Positions 37,676 to 51,380 are shown, counted from the first letter of the stretch. The stretch: 64,000 nt of DNA from Pseudocercospora fijiensis CIRAD86 (GCF_000340215.1 NW_006921547.1:165886-229885), one strand, 5' to 3'. Notes: a model not told the origin generated them from the letters alone. A program made the numbers and translations.

Positions 37676-37792
37676 TAGACCCCGTAGCAGTTCGGTTTCC
37701 GAACTACTAAACGTATATAGTTTAGTTTCTTAGCGGCGAACTAGCTCCCTAGTTCCGGTTTGGTTTTTTCGAACTATATAGATTCCTAGTTT
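37676..37792 (+). repeat. Left terminus of hAT copy 2
   Basis: Terminal TAGACCCCGTAGCAGTTCGG followed by GTATATAGTTTAGTTTCTTAG and TTCCGGTTTGGTTTTTT, in the same arrangement as the miniature element at 24497. Inverted against the right end at 61331. Confidence 0.88.
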
Positions 37793-38256
37793 AAACTAGA
37801 GACTATATTAGTTTTACTATAAGGATACTCTTATTCGACTGCCGGCTACGATTGCCGGCTATAATAGTAACTCTATTACATTTACTACACTCTTTTGCCG
37901 TTACTAGGGCGTAGTTGCCGTTACTAGGGCGTAGTTGCCGTTGCTAAGGCGTAGTTTTACTATAAGGATACTCTTATTCGACTGCCGGCTACGATTGCCG
38001 GCTATAATAGTTACTAGGTTATATAAACTAGAGACTATATTAGTTTTACTATAAGGATACTCTTATTCGACTGCCGGCTACGATTGCCGGCTATAATAGT
38101 AACTCTATTACATTTACTACACTCTTTTGCCGTTACTAGGGCGTAGTTGCCGTTACTAGGGCGTAGTTGCCGTTGCTAAGGCGTAGTTTTACTATAAGGA
38201 TACTCTTATTCGACTGCCGGCTACGATTGCCGGCTATAATAGTTACTAGGTTATAT
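37793..38256. repeat. 232-bp direct duplication in the subterminal region
   Basis: Two tandem copies (37793-38024 and 38025-38256), almost identical. Each contains two paired TGCCGGCTACGA/TTGCCGGCTATA motifs and several GCCGTTACTAGGGCGTAGTT units; more of the latter follow to about 38350. hAT transposases typically bind short repeated subterminal motifs, so this is a candidate binding region. Confidence 0.88.
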
Positions 38257-38479
38257 TTACTACGCTCTATTACTATTACTAGGGCGCAGTTGCCGTTGCT
38301 AGGGCGTAGTTGCCGTTACTAGGGCGTAGTTACTATTGCCGGGGCATAGTTGCCGTAGTTGCGAAAGCTTACCTATATAACGTTACGTAGGCGGTAATAA
38401 TTAGGGCTTCGCGATATTCTTATACTTTTAACTTCTTCCTCTATACCTATACCGACAATAACTACTATACGCTACGCCC

Positions 38480-38830
38480 CCGCCCCTTTCCCTTATAACA
38501 GTAAGAGAGAAGCGCGCCGCGCGCTAAACAGAAGATAGAACTAAAGACCGCGAGTTTGTTTTACCTAAGCGTCTAACTAAAAAGCGTAAGACTAAAGAGG
38601 AGTACTCTATAAAGAAGAATTCCGTACGAGACCGCGAGAGAAAGGAGAAGATAGATAAGGATAAAAGAGCTAAGGATAAGAGAAGAAAGGCGCGGAATAA
38701 GGTACCCTATCGATAGCTAGCGCCTATAGAAAAAAGTAAAGGTTAGAATAAGAAGACAACCTAAGAGAAGGCTAAGAGGAGGAAAGAATTGCGGCTAGTT
38801 TTTAAGCGTAAAGTTCTAGTAGCGTAAGTT
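38480..38830 (+). pseudogene. Lys/Arg-rich reading frame, left arm of hAT copy 2
   Basis: About 100 codons with few stops, dominated by Lys, Arg and Glu (for example LPKRLTKKRKTKEEYSIKK, then KDKRAKDKRRKARNK and KAKRRKELRLVFKRK). It resembles a charged helix or nuclear-localisation-rich segment and might be an early exon of the following gene or of the transposase. Low complexity limits what can be said. Confidence 0.4.
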
Positions 38831-38919
38831 AATCTAGCTAGCGGCCGTAGCTAGTAGCTATAGCTAGTAGCCGTAGCCGGTAGCTATAGCCGGCATATTT
38901 TTCTTTAATACGTTAACTA

Positions 38920-39900
38920 ATAGTATTTAGACCTATAGCCGCTACCTCTATCGATACGACCGATAGTAACGGAGATATTTAGATAGCCGAGAATAATAAC
39001 ACTAGAGGTTAGGATACCGCGAAAGAGTATAATACTACGAATAAAGGGACTAAAAAAAGCGAGGAGATACTATACGTCGATCTAGTAATAGATAGAGTCT
39101 TAGGGCCTAACGCTATAGACGATAAGCGCTAGGAGTAGATCGAGTATAGTTAAAGAGACGAGGTACTAGTAAAGGGCTAAGGCATTAGTCCTATTAATCT
39201 AGAAAATAATCGTAAAAGCTACTACGAAAAGCTAGCAAGGATCGGAATCGAGACTAGTCGTCTTTATATCCTCGATATAGAGTAGAAGTTTCTTTATTAG
39301 TATTAGAGCGATGCCTTTACGTTAATAAAGGCAAAGTAGCTTGCGATTAATACAATCGGGGCTAGGTATCTAGGGACGGTAGAAGTGTTACTAAAGGAGG
39401 AAGGGGTATAGGTAATTATTCTATACTCGGTATATATAGCCGGCGTTCGTAGCCGGTAGATACTAATAGTTAAATAGAAAGCGTTTCTCGAAGGTAGAGT
39501 GCTACTACTATATAAAATCTTTACTAAGGTAGAGAGGGCTTATATCCGGAATCTAAGCTACTAGTAGGATAGGTTAGCGTTAGAATTCTCTAAATCTCTA
39601 TATAAGCCTCCGAAGGATTACCTATTTTAGCGATACGGCTTTATCTCGACTACTCCGTAGGTACCCGAAGAAGCTCGAGCGCTCTTTAAGGTCTTTACTA
39701 AGAAGCGGAAGGAGTTCGAGGATTATGATTAGTTAATAGAGCTATTAGTTAGTCTTAGGTTTCGTAGTTAGACTCGGCCTAAGCATTTGCTTATCGAGTA
39801 TCTTATACCGAAAGAGGATAGATTAAGACTAAAAACGAGCTTAGATTCGTTAGGTATAGTAGCTCGGTTCCGTTAGTAGGAGAGAGCCGCCGTATAGAAG
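38920..39900 (+). pseudogene. Unknown gene in the left arm of hAT copy 2
   Basis: One frame of over 300 codons with only RIP-type stops. It includes KKSEEILYVDLVIDRVLGPN, NNRKSYYEKLARIGIETSRL, INTIGARYLGTVEVLLKEEG, LLYKIFTKVERAYIRNLSY, EARALFKVFTKKRKEFEDYD and RFRSQTRPKHLLIEYLIPKE. The possible start is ATA at about 38929. I do not recognise the family. A pair of GCCGG motifs (about 39430-39450) lies inside the frame. It could be a second element-encoded protein that assists transposition, or an N-terminal portion of an unusually long transposase. Confidence 0.5.
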
Positions 39901-39904
39901 GCAA

Positions 39905-40020
39905 AATTCAGGTAGTTAGGGTAGCTAGGAAAGAAATTCTAGTAGTTAGGCTAGCTAGGGTAGCTAGGAAAAAAAATCTAGTAGTTAGGTAGCTAGGAAA
40001 CAAAAAAAAAGGTAGCTAGC
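39905..40020. repeat. Minisatellite with TAGTTAGGGTAGCTAGGAAA units
   Basis: Three to four imperfect units of 40-50 bp built from AGTTAGG, TAGCTAGG and AAAGAAATTC-like pieces, ending in an A-rich run. It separates the unknown frame from the transposase. Confidence 0.75.
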
Positions 40021-40179
40021 TATTTACTACCTAGCTATTCCTAACGATACGATACTATAAAAGAAAGGGTGTTTCCCTATAGCTACTAGTATACATCTAC
40101 TACTCCTAAGTCCTTACCTTACCGTACGAAACCTTAAAACATACCGACCGATATTGTATATATACTAGGCGCTATACTA

Positions 40180-41315
40180 GGAAGGGTAATAACGAAACGA
40201 TAGTCGAAATAGTCTAGTATACGAGCGAGATTGCGACAACGTCGAGAGGAGGTTATATACTTACCTTCGAGCCTATCGAGTCCTAGACGACGATTAGGGC
40301 TAGATTTATCCTCTCCGAATCCTAGTAGTAGGAATTTATTATAGGGTACTACTATCTAGTCCTTATCTTTACGGAGTCTAAGTAGAAGGTTGTTCGGAGA
40401 TATAAGAATATCGAGTATTAACCCGGAAATCTTCGAAAAGGCTAGCTAGGCGTATCTTTAGAAACCCGAGTATATAGAGCAGTTTAATTAATAGGTCTAT
40501 AAGATATAGTTCCCTTTATACTTACGTTTAAAGGAGTATAAACTCCGGAAGTACTCGATGCGATAGGGGAGTAAGGAGCGAACGGACACATTCTAGAAGT
40601 TCTTTATAGAGGGGGTATTATACCGTTATACGACTTCTCGACTTAAAGGTTAACTAGTAATTGTCTATAACTTCTACGGTTTAATCTTAAAATACCCGAA
40701 ACTAGGGGATAGGAACTTATCGCCTACGAACTATCTCTATTCTAAACGGTATCGGGAATCTTAAGGAGAGAGGAGAGTTAATATAGATATAGCGTTCTAG
40801 AAAGAGGTACGTCTTCTAAAATGCCGGCTATAGCTACCGGCTATAGCTGCCGGCTATAGATTCCGGCTATAGATTCCGGCTACTTTAATTAACCGTAGAG
40901 GTCTAGCTAATTATTATAGGCTACGCTTAAGGAAGCTCTAGGGTTAAAGGCTACCGATTTCTCCCCCGAAGACTTTAAGCAACTAGCAAACGAAATGCTA
41001 GCTATAAACGGTCTTCCGGAAGACTTCTACGAAAGGGAGTCTATATAGAAGATATACCTATATCTTATAAACTACCCTCCCCCCTTTCTCGGCGCGACAA
41101 CCTAGCGTATTATATTCGAAAAGAACAAAGAGGCTACGTTAGACGATATTCGGGAGATCCTCCGTAATACTCGCCGAATAGCTATTACTATCGATAGCTA
41201 GTTAAGCTAGACTATAAGAGCCTCCTTCCTCTCGATTATACTATACTTTATTAATTCGGATTAGAAACTCTAGGAACTTATAATCGGATTCCCTAAAATT
41301 CTAGGTTCCTATACT
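40180..41315 (+). pseudogene. hAT transposase, N-terminal part
   Basis: The frame approaching 41315 reads DFSPEDFKQLANEMLAI, NYPPPFLGATTQRIIFEK, then ITIDS.LSQTIRASFLSII, FINSD.KLQELIIGFPKIL, GSYTY. This matches the hAT catalytic core around the first Asp (a T.D.W.S....SF......Y....W.L...LLGF pattern). Element C inserted in the codon run for GSYTY, duplicating ATACT. Upstream text to about 40180 (TSEIATTSRGGYILTFEPIE, then a basic stretch) probably belongs to the same protein, but I could not identify a BED zinc finger. At least one frame change near 40190 and 40830 may be introns or damage. GCCGGCTA repeats (40826-40880) interrupt the region. Confidence 0.75.
40826..40882. repeat. TGCCGGCTATAG repeat cluster within the hAT transposase region
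   Basis: Four to five units of GCCGGCTATAG(C/A)T(A/G/T)CC in tandem, about 15 bp apart in part. Same motif family as the 12-bp arrays near the H3-like genes. Confidence 0.8.
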
Positions 41316-41503
41316 TATTACGATATAATACTATTATATATACGATAGTAGGCAGCGGTTACTATCGACCGCTACGGTCGCTATTGCTACTAATAGTAGG
41401 ACTATTATATAGATAGCTTGCCTTGCGGCACCTTAGAGAATGTATTAACTTTTATACCGTACAACCGTTACGATACCTTCGTACTATAACCGTATACCTA
41501 GCA
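41316..41503 (+). repeat. 5' LTR of element C
   Basis: 188 bp; identical to the 3' LTR except for scattered, mostly C/T and G/A changes such as TGTTACG to TATTACG. Confidence 0.92.
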
Positions 41504-41929
41504 ACTTAGTAGCTTCGCTTAACATTTAGTTAGCTTCTATACTAACTATCTGTCCTCTACCCGAATCGACCCTAGTCGTTACGACTACGACGAGAATCGA
41601 TACGATTAGCTACGGCTCCTACCGATCTGCCGCCGATTACTACGATTCTACTCCTACTCGTTACGACGGTACCTACTCGATTTACTACCCTTCCGTACTA
41701 ACTACTATCGTAAGCGTACGAGCGCTTTATCGGCGACCCTATAACTATAGCGCGGAGATTGCGGCGTTTCGATATTCGGTAGTAATTACCCTATACCCGG
41801 TACTAGAGGTAGCTACTTTCCGAGAGGACCTACCCCGATAGGACACGCTCCTTCGCCTTTAGTCGGTTCTTTATTGTCCTTCTCTTGCTAGATACTATCT
41901 CGCCTAGACTTACTAATAGTTTACCTATT

Positions 41930-44900
41930 TACCCTAGCCCTTCTCGGACTCGCTTCTAATCGTAATAGAAGCCTCGAAATTAGCTAAGCTAGCGGTACAA
42001 CCGCTACCCTAGTATAGCGATCTCGGATTGCTAGGTATAGAGCCTTATATTCTACGTATCTATGCCTTTATTAAAAACTACGTTAATTATAGCGAGAGCT
42101 TCGCGACCTAGCTTAAGGCAAAGTACGGCCGGATCGACCTACTCGTATTATACGTTCTGTACTATTACCCGCTTATAGGAAATCCGCTACCGCTATAAGC
42201 TAAAGTTAACGAACTCTACCTTAACGCCCTTAACGGTTACAACTTCCTAGGGTAGTAGGTAGTTAATAAGGGAATTCTAACTAAATCGGTTAAAGAACTT
42301 AAAGTAGCGCTCCCTTCGGTACGCGATTTACGCTATTATCGCTACTTTTACCCGGAAATCTACCCGCTAGCGGTAGTAGAGCACCGCCTACCGGCCCGGC
42401 CGGCTTAAGTTCCTAAGCGTCCTACGGTCTCGCCTCTCTCTACTATAGAAACTATACGGTATCGCCTATCCGTACCGAAGGAGCAACGACCCGGTTCGCC
42501 TAAGAGCTCGCTTAAATCGGTTTTCTTACAAAGACCTCTTAAGCTACGATACCTAGCCGACGAGAATCCCTAGAAACTAAGGGACCGATCGCCTAACCTA
42601 TCTCCTAAGGAATCGTCGCTAGGGCTTTCTAATCTATCGACGTTACCGTTCTAGGATATCGGTTACGGCTAGCTACCCCTAATAAACGACGGCCTCGCCG
42701 ACCCGTAGGCTAACGAGCCGCGTAGCCGTTTCTAATATCGTACTCCTATAGATGCCTTATAAACAACCGAGGAGATCGATAGAGCGAACATTACTATATA
42801 GCAAAACCGGTAGCGCTGTAATCGTCTTCGCGAGTCGGCTAGATAGAGGGGCGTCTATTTTAACGAAGTCGTATTAGACTTTCTAATAGAATAGGCAATT
42901 TTACTACTATCGGCTACGCGCGAGCTAAGTCCGCCCTAGCCGAACCTACCGTAGCTAGACCCGGGCTAATACGATTACTAGTAGAGGGCGGACGTATATA
43001 TAAATGCCCGTAGGTATAGCCGCTTACGTCGTAGCGGCTTTGCGCTAGGCGATCCGCCTAGCAATCTATCCGGTAATTCTCCTAACGATCCTCTACTACC
43101 GCTACCTAGTAACTTCGATCCGGGTAATTCCTCTTATAAGCCGACGTAGAGTTAGCCTTTGCCCTTTCCGCTATTAGACTTATAGGGTCTACTACGGGAA
43201 GGTAAGAAGCAACGCCGGAAGCACCGTCGGTATAGGGATAATCCGAGTAAGGATAGATCCTTATTAGATAGTAAGGACTCGGACGACTCCGATTAATCCT
43301 CGTCGGATAACGATAGCTCCTTAGATACTAGTTATTATAGATACGCTCGCCGTCGCAGACACCGTTAGTATTATTAGGACTACGTCGCGGAATCGCTAGT
43401 TTCTAAAGCGAGTTATATCTAGAGGTACTACGCCCGCCCCTAGTAGCTATAGTTCGATCTAGCGTATCTTAGGTTCTTCGATCCTCTACTTAGCGTTACG
43501 GATTATAGCGAGGGAGACTACGCCTTAGTCGGGAATAAGATAATATACCGTTCGGTATATGCTTTTATTAAAGCGGCTAAGGATTATACCTATATCGTAG
43601 GGCGAGAGATAGTTCGTCTTAATCTCTTCCTTTACTTTCGAGAGGTAGCGCTTAGTTAGTATTATAGTTACCTTTCTAGCCGTAACCGAGTAAAGCTCTA
43701 TCTATAGACTAACGGTTAAACAGAGAGACAGAATGCTACCCTATAGTAGTACCTACGTAGCTATATTAATAAGAACCCCGATAAGTAACGCTACGACTAG
43801 TAGGATATCGCTTTAGGGCGTTTAGTAACGGACTTTATTATTAAGACAGTACGACTCGCTAAGGATACTAGTATACGGAAATCGAACCGGCTCTTAGAAG
43901 CTTATCGTCGAATAGACCCGCGCCTCTAATTAAATATAGACGAGCTAAATCGTCGTATAAAAGTCGATAAGTAGGTTACGTACTACGAGAAGCAGGTATT
44001 AATCTAGGAGTATATACTTTCGTCCTCGTCTAATCGTCGCTAAGACGCTACGACTAGGAATAATAGCCGCGCTAGTAAGGCTACCTAGTAGAACTAATAC
44101 GAAGGGAACGCCTCTTATACCCTAGCGAGCTTCGCTCTAGTAAGAGTATCCCCTAACTACTAGAACTGCGATATCGACCGACCGAACCTACTATACCTTA
44201 CTAACGCCTATTAGCAGAATCGCCTACCTAATACCCCTTAGTAGAATCGCCTACCGCTAGTAGGAAATAGTAAAGGACCGTCGAAAAGTAGTAGCTCTAC
44301 CTTCTTTTCGAAAGACCTAAAGCGAGTCGATTCGCGCCTATTTAATCGATAGGATAGAAAGCGCAACGATCGAGCTCGTAAGTAGGCTAACTTTGCCGAT
44401 AATAGTAAGAAAGTAGGCGATATTATAAATAATACTAACTAAGCCGACGACGGCTATTAGGAGGATAGTTAGGAGGATAATAGGAGAACCGACATAGATA
44501 ATTATAGCTATTTTAGTAACGCCGGAGAAGACGCCGACTACTTTACCGACCTATACGACTCCGATCCGGGCTTAGGAGCTTACTTTACGGGCGTAGGCGA
44601 CCGCTCGCTATTAGCGTTAAACTCGGTACTATAGGCTAAAGCGTCCCTACTAGCGGCGATCTAACTATTTGCCTCTACGAAGTACGCTTACAAGATCTAT
44701 AGGCGGCGGTTTAGGTCGGGCAACCTTCTATACTAGTATATTCGTAGGGAGTATACGGGAGTAACGACGCCTTCTACTATTGTCGAACGCGTATCGCTAA
44801 ATCTAGAAGTAATTTAGTCGAAGGCGCCGCTATTAGCCTAGTAGGGTTACGCATTCCGGAATTAGTAGTATATAACTTTCCCTCTTCGATTGTTACTAGT

Positions 44901-47900
44901 CGGTATATCCGTATAGGTCTACCTAGATACCGGCTATACGCTTACTATTACGGAAAAAGACTTCATTTTAAGCTATCGCCTAGACGTAGAAATACGTAAG
45001 CTACGCAAACTAATCGAAATCGGCGGCATTGCTAGCGCGTATCGCTTCGGGGAATACGTCGTATTAGATATGTTTGTCCTAGTAGCGAAGACGGACGGTA
45101 TAGTCTCCCTAGTACGGATAACTCGTAAGATCTACCTAGTTTCTAAACTAAAGGCGAAGATCCTAGTCGGTATAGATACGATTGCCTTAGAGAGAATAAA
45201 GATCGATATTCCCGCGTAGACGGTTACTATAGCTAGTTAGGACAACGCCTACTTTAAAGTTACCGTTAAGCGCAAGAAAGAGAAGTCGGTTTAGCGCCTC
45301 GTAAGGCTAGTAGAGGACGTAACATTAGCGCCGCGTACGGTCGCCCTCGCGCTAGTTAAGTACGGCGGTAACCTCCCTAAGGGCCGGGATTTTATTCTTA
45401 ACGCCGGTTTCTTAGTCTAGCTAACTAGTAATATATAGGGATTGTTATTACGAGCTCCGCCGTTAGTAACGGCGTATAATTAAGTCGTAGACGCTAATTT
45501 TTCTTATATATATATTCGTAACGATGTAACGACTCTAGTAACGATTCGAGCCGGATAGCTACTCGGTTCGTTAAGTAATAGGACTATTGCTAGGGCCTAC
45601 TATATCGACGTAGCCGACTACGGACTAGCGGGATTGAGTTCTAACGCTTTTACGGCTACGCGGGATATGCTAAATACGTAGTAGGAGCACCGATATACTA
45701 TAGGCGTAACGATCTACGGTAACGATAACTAAGTAGACTAAATTGCTATAGTAGTCGAGCGGTACCTAGAGCTTTTTACTAATCGCTAAACGGTCGTTAA
45801 TATTCCCGAGCACAATTATATACCTATCCTAACCGTACTAAATTACCTAGATCTGTTGCCGCCCCCTCGTATAATTAACCTAGGCAAGAGGGATCGTAAA
45901 GTAGTAGATAAGATATATAACGACCTATACCGCTAGAGGAAGATATAGTATATAACCGAGCCTACGCCCTTCGGCTTTCTAGTATTTGTCGTATAGAAGC
46001 GCGTTGCTAATAGTAAAGGTAGTATAATTAATAAGCCGTAGGCGGTAGTCGATATCCGCGCCTTAAATAAGGTAACGATCCCCGATAGCTATTAGATACC
46101 GCTCTAGGCGGATCTTTTTATACAATTAGTAGGGTACTAGTACATTAGTACTATAGACTATCTAACCTTCTTCTACTAATAGGGCGTAAAACCTAAGGAT
46201 CGTTATAAATTAACGATTAATACTTATCGTAGCTAGGAATAGTACAAGGTCTCTATTATAGGATATTCGAATAGTATCTAATTCGTATAGCGGAAGCTAG
46301 ATTAGATCCTTCGCGACTATCGTAGCTTTACGCGAGCTTATATCGACGATATCGTAGTGTTTTCGCAGACGTTGCCTAAGTATCTCGATTATCTAGAAGC
46401 GGTCTTCTAGAGATTAGACGCTATAAGGATTAGTATTAGTCTGAAGAAGACTTTCTTAGGCTTCCCCTCCGCGACCCTTTTAGGTTAGTACGTTAGCGGC
46501 CTCGGTTTAGCTACGAGTAAGGAGAAAATCGCAGCGATTACCTTACTTTAGTTCCCGGAAAACGTATAGAAGCTAGAGTATTATCTCGGTCTAACTAATT
46601 AGTTGCGGCAATATATCCTATACTACGCGTAGATAGCGGCGCCTCTATAGGCGGAGAAGATACGCTTATTAAAAGGGGCGCTAGTTACCGGCAATAGTCG
46701 TCGCCGGTACGTCGCTATTACGACGCTAGATAAGAACGATTAGTACCGCGACGAGCTAGTAAAAGCGTTTCGCTTATTACAATCAATGTTCTACGAGCTC
46801 TCCTTTCTATACTATTTCGACCCTAACCGTCGCTTATACGCTAATATAGATTCCTTAAAAGAGTTTAGCTATAGCGCGGTACTCTACTATATCGATAGGG
46901 ATCTAGACCCTATTCTATCTAAGGGAAAGGCGTAGTTGTTTCCTTACTATAAGGTTTAGCCTATTCTATTCTTAAGCCGAGGCCTAACTTAGATAGAGAT
47001 ACGATATTAGCCGATAGAGCTCGAATACTCGGGAATCGTATAGATAGTAAAGAAGGTAGGCTATTTAATATATGCTTTATCGAGGCCGACGACTATCTTT
47101 ATAAACTACTATACCGCGGTCGGTCTTACTAACTCGGTATCGACAACTATAACTACCGATATAGGCAAGTAGAACCTAAAATTAGTAAGGGTATCGATAT
47201 TCCTTTCCTAATATCGAGTTAATATAGTTTACCGTCTAGGGCGGATATACCTAGTTCTAGACGCCCTTAGTCGACTTCTAAGGGATATAGAGTCGCCTAA
47301 GTTAACGCCGGACGAGGAGAACTTAGACCCGCTCTCTTACTATACCGACGTTACGCCCTCTTCGGCCGATCTAGAGGAAGTAGCCTACTTCTATACGATA
47401 TTAGTAGAGCTAGATCCGGATTTCCGACGACGGTTAAACCGAGCGTACGATAACGACGAATATTAGTCTAGGGTTTTACGACTAGTTCGATAAGCGTAGG
47501 CGCGGAATACTTTAGAGCGTCTCTATTCGGAGGGAGCTAATATGCCTTCGGTAACGAAGACGTTAGTTCGTTATAAGGGTAGTAAAAATCCGGACCTATT
47601 CGTAGGTAATAAGTTTAATAGTCCGCTAGGCATTCGATTCTTCGAGAGGGACGGCCTCTTATATTTCTATAACTAATCTTTAGGGCGCGAGCGACTCTAT
47701 ATCCCTCGGGCCTTAATAGGCGAGATCTTCGAGTAGGCTTACGATAACCGTTGCTACTAAGGCTTTTAGCGCGTTTTCGACCGTATTTAAGCTTCCTTCT
47801 TTATATATCGACTCGCTCGCTACCTTCGCCTCTATTTAGATTATTATTACTAGTGTCTCCTTTTACGTACCCCCCGATACGCTCCTTACGGCGAACTTTA

Positions 47901-49190
47901 CCCGATCTAGAATATAGAGGGCCTATACTATACTATAACGATAGATCTCGTAACCGCCTTACCGGTTACGACTAATAGATTTAATATACTATATATAATT
48001 ACTTATAAGACGTCTAAGCGGGTAGTAGTCGTCCTAGGTAAAGAGGACTAGAAGGCCTACAACTAGGGCATCGCTCTAATCGATAGGCTTTGTTTAATAG
48101 ATATAAGTATACCGGTAGTGCTTATCGCTAATCGTAATCCTCGCTAGCTAAGCGACTTCTTTAAGAGCGTTTTCTCGCGCCTACGTACGAAGCTAGCTAC
48201 GTCTATAGCCTACTACCCTTAAACCGATAGTTAATCCGAGCGAACTAACTAAACGGTCGAGACGGTAATTCGTTACTAGTTAGCGGATTATCCTAGCGAG
48301 GATTAGACGACGTTTATCCTATAGCTATAGGCTACGCTTAATAACTCCTATAATACGACTACCGGTTAGTCGCCGAACGAGGTTGCTACGGGCGTAAGGA
48401 CGAATCTCGACTCGCTCGATATACTATACGACTATCCGTATAATAGGGCGGTAGCGCGTAGTCGTATCTAGAAGGAAGTCTAGGACGCGATTACTTAGGC
48501 GAACGTAAAAATAAAAGAACGGTATAATAGCAAGTATAAGCCCCTATTCCTTAAGCTAGGTAACTATATTATACTTCGCCTATACCGTAGTTACGAAGTG
48601 CCCGGTTAGTCGTACAAGTTTAGCTACTATTTTAAAGGGCCTTTTATAGTTCTCGAGAAAGTCGGATAGCTAGCCTACTATCTCGAGTTACTACTATTAA
48701 TGCGTATCTATCCGGTAATATCGGTTTCGTAGTTAGAAAAAGCTCCTAAAGATCTAGATCCTTTTAAGAGAACTATTAATTACGAGCCCCCGCCTATCGT
48801 AGCTAAGAACGGTCTAGGTTCTAGTAACGAGGGCGATTCTTACGAAATCGAGCGCTTTCTAGGGCGAAGGACCGTCGTCCGGAGGGGCTAGCCCGTTCTC
48901 TAATACCTAGTAAAGTAGAAGGGATATAGGAGCGCCTACAATATATAGTACAATATCGACGACTTAACGGGCGCGGACGATCTACGTAAAATCTACGATA
49001 ACGCCTACCCTTTAGAGGAGGCCCCGCTATCCCGTACCCTCCGTAGGGTAGTAAAGCGGACGAGAGCGCGCTAGCCTTTTTTAGAGGTTGCTAGCTCCGC
49101 CGATAAAGGCGAGGCCGGACAATCCCTCGCAGTTTGTCGTAAATCGATACGACTCTATAGCGCGACTCCTCCTTCGGAGTCGTAATCCGC
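41930..49190 (+). pseudogene. Element C gag-pol: gag, protease, reverse transcriptase, RNase H, integrase, chromodomain
   Basis: A single frame runs more than 2,300 codons with RIP stops only. Gag-like region about 42000-44500, rich in Arg/Asp/Ser. The protease-like region includes VQVYLDTGYTLTITEKDF (about 44920). Reverse transcriptase: EPTPFGFLVFVV.KR, VVDIRALNKVTIPDSY.IPL, AYIDDIVVFS with YIDD at 46339-46350. RNase H near 46790-47230. Integrase: TITIDLVTALPVTTN, IANRNPR.LSDFFKSVF and QSERTNQTVETVIRY (D,D,E). The C-terminus has VVRRGQPVLQYLVKQKGY, a chromodomain signature (about 48870-48960) with Trp lost to RIP. It is a chromovirus of different lineage from B, judged by length and spacing. 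It is inactive. Confidence 0.85.
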
Positions 49191-49639
49191 CTAGGCGTAC
49201 TCTTATATTATTATCGTAACTACGTTACTTAGGCAACCGTTATACGTAGACGCGGGCTATCCCTTATTTAGTATCGATCTTTCCGGTATCCTACGATAAG
49301 AGAGCTTTCTATTAATTACCGACAACGAATAGAAACGGCCCTCGAGCGCGATAACTACGTCTGTCGTAGGAAACGTAAAGTAGTAGCTTTTTAGCAAAAA
49401 TTTCTATAGTACCGATTGCGATATAAGCGCCTAAACGTTATATTATTCGAGGCGGATTTATAACGCGCGTCTCGCCTATACCGTAAGGCCGATACGTTCG
49501 ATCTCCTCTAAGGAGCGATAGCTAAAGAGTATCGTAGAAGCGAGGATCGAGAACCCTAGGACACCGCGATAGGGAATAGTAAGGTTAACGCTCCTCGCGG
49601 GGAACCGCTACTATTAGACGGTCTAGGATCGGCCGGATA

Positions 49640-51380
49640 GTCCTTGTTTGTTACCGGCTTAATACCTACGCCTAAGCTAGAGAGTAGAGCAAGCAATAGG
49701 AATATAGTATTAGATACTACGGTCGAGAATTATATGCCCGCGCCTAAGCTAGATAATATAATAGATAAGGAGGTTATAGTATTAGATACTACGGTCGAAA
49801 GTCGTACGGCCGCGCCGGAGGTAGATAATATAATAGATAAAGAAGATACGGTATTAGACGAAACGGTCGAGAATCGTATAGCCGCGCCGGAGCCTAAGGA
49901 CGTAACGAGTAGAGAGGATATAGCCTTAGACCCTTCGATCGAGGTTCCTACGCTCGCGTCTAAGCTTAAGAATATAACGAACGAAAAGGATATAACGCTT
50001 AATACTACGGTCGAGGAACGTATAGCTACGCCTAAGCTAGAGAATTTAGAGAGCCCGGTAAAGGATTCGGTAGGTAGAGAAGACGTAATAGCGGATTAGA
50101 TCGGCGAGCATCGTAGAGAGATAGATAACGCTACGCTTAACCCGCAATAAACGCGTCTAGAGGAATACGGTACTAACCTAGCGTAGACGCTAGAGGGCTT
50201 TATAATCCTCGCGGCGGTAGAAGGCAATCTTCGATAGACCTTTCGTAAGGCGCTATCGCTTATTTCTACTAACGGTAGTTTAAGTACCGGCGAGGTTTAG
50301 GCGGTATTAAGCTACGCTACTAAGAATAGATATATCTAGCCTTTCCTAATATTTACCGAGGACGGATTAGATATAGAACTATACTACGTATTAACGGACT
50401 CTAGTCGACGACTATTATAGCGACACGCACCGTTATTCTTAGGCCGTAGTCGCATTAACGATACGCTAATAGCGAGCTTAGTACCGTTGCCCCTAGCTAA
50501 TAATATAGACGAATCCGATTTAGAATTACTCGAGGTAATAGCTCGCCTATAATCGTAGGGGACGCCGGATAGCGAGTTTAGTACTATATAGCGTTAGACT
50601 ATTACTAGCCTATCGATAGTGCTTCCGAATCTAGACTATCCGCTCTCTAATATTAGACGGTTTTCCTTTCTAAAATATTGCGTACTAGCGGTTATCGCGG
50701 CGGTTAATCTAGATTACGTTTTCGATAGGAAGCCGTTTATATAGGCGGTTACGGCGCTTACTACGAAGAAGAAATAGTTAATAGAGCTAGCGAAGGCGTT
50801 ACTAGGCGAGGGCCGACAGATAGGCCGAGCGCTCTATAAGGCTATAGTCGACTACTTTATTAATAAGGACGACCCTCCGCCGTACTATTTAGGTAAATAG
50901 GAGTTTGTTTAGAAGGGCAAAGCGTTATAGGTCGAGATTCTAGAGGCCGAGAAGCTATAGGATATCGTACTAGGCTTCTTTGCCCTTTACCGAGACGCCG
51001 CGACCTACGCGTCTAGTAGCCCGGTTAATAGTATAGAAAGCGGCCCGATTAATCCCGTTAGCGCGCAGCCTCTTAATACGCCTTCGGCTTTAGAATCGGT
51101 ACTACCGTTAATAATACCCGCAAATCGACCGGCTTTACTAGAATTACTATCTCCGCTAGCGCGTACACTTCCTAATTTACCGCTACTATAGGTACCCGCC
51201 TCCCTAACGTAGGCGCCGAGTAACGGCTCGCTATAAGCGCCCGTACTAGCTCCTTCTAAGCTCCTAGCTACTCCGATCGAGTCGGTTTTTAAGGAACCTC
51301 CGGTCCTATCCTCTAAAGAAGTTAGAACTTAAGTTCGAGCGGTAGCGGCTTCGAGGCTAGCGCGCGCGCTAGACTTTAAT
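49640..51380 (+). pseudogene. Element C accessory frame, first part (peptide repeats)
   Basis: Opens with five to six imperfect peptide repeats of about 24-30 residues (VLDTTVENYMPAPKLDNIID and variants) over 49650-50060, then a frame with few stops including DGLDIELYYVLTDSSRRLL, LFLGRSRINDTLIASLVPLP, GRQIGRALYKAIVDYFINK and a Pro/Leu/Ser-rich linker (about 51060-51330). The 456 bases from 49644 are stop-free, unusual here. I do not recognise it. It may be the N-terminal half of the protein that follows, joined through a frameshift or intron near 51380. Confidence 0.5.

Noticed and set aside
47751..47975. 74-codon open frame
   Set aside because: It is a shifted-frame shadow of the element C integrase, which reads correctly in another frame.
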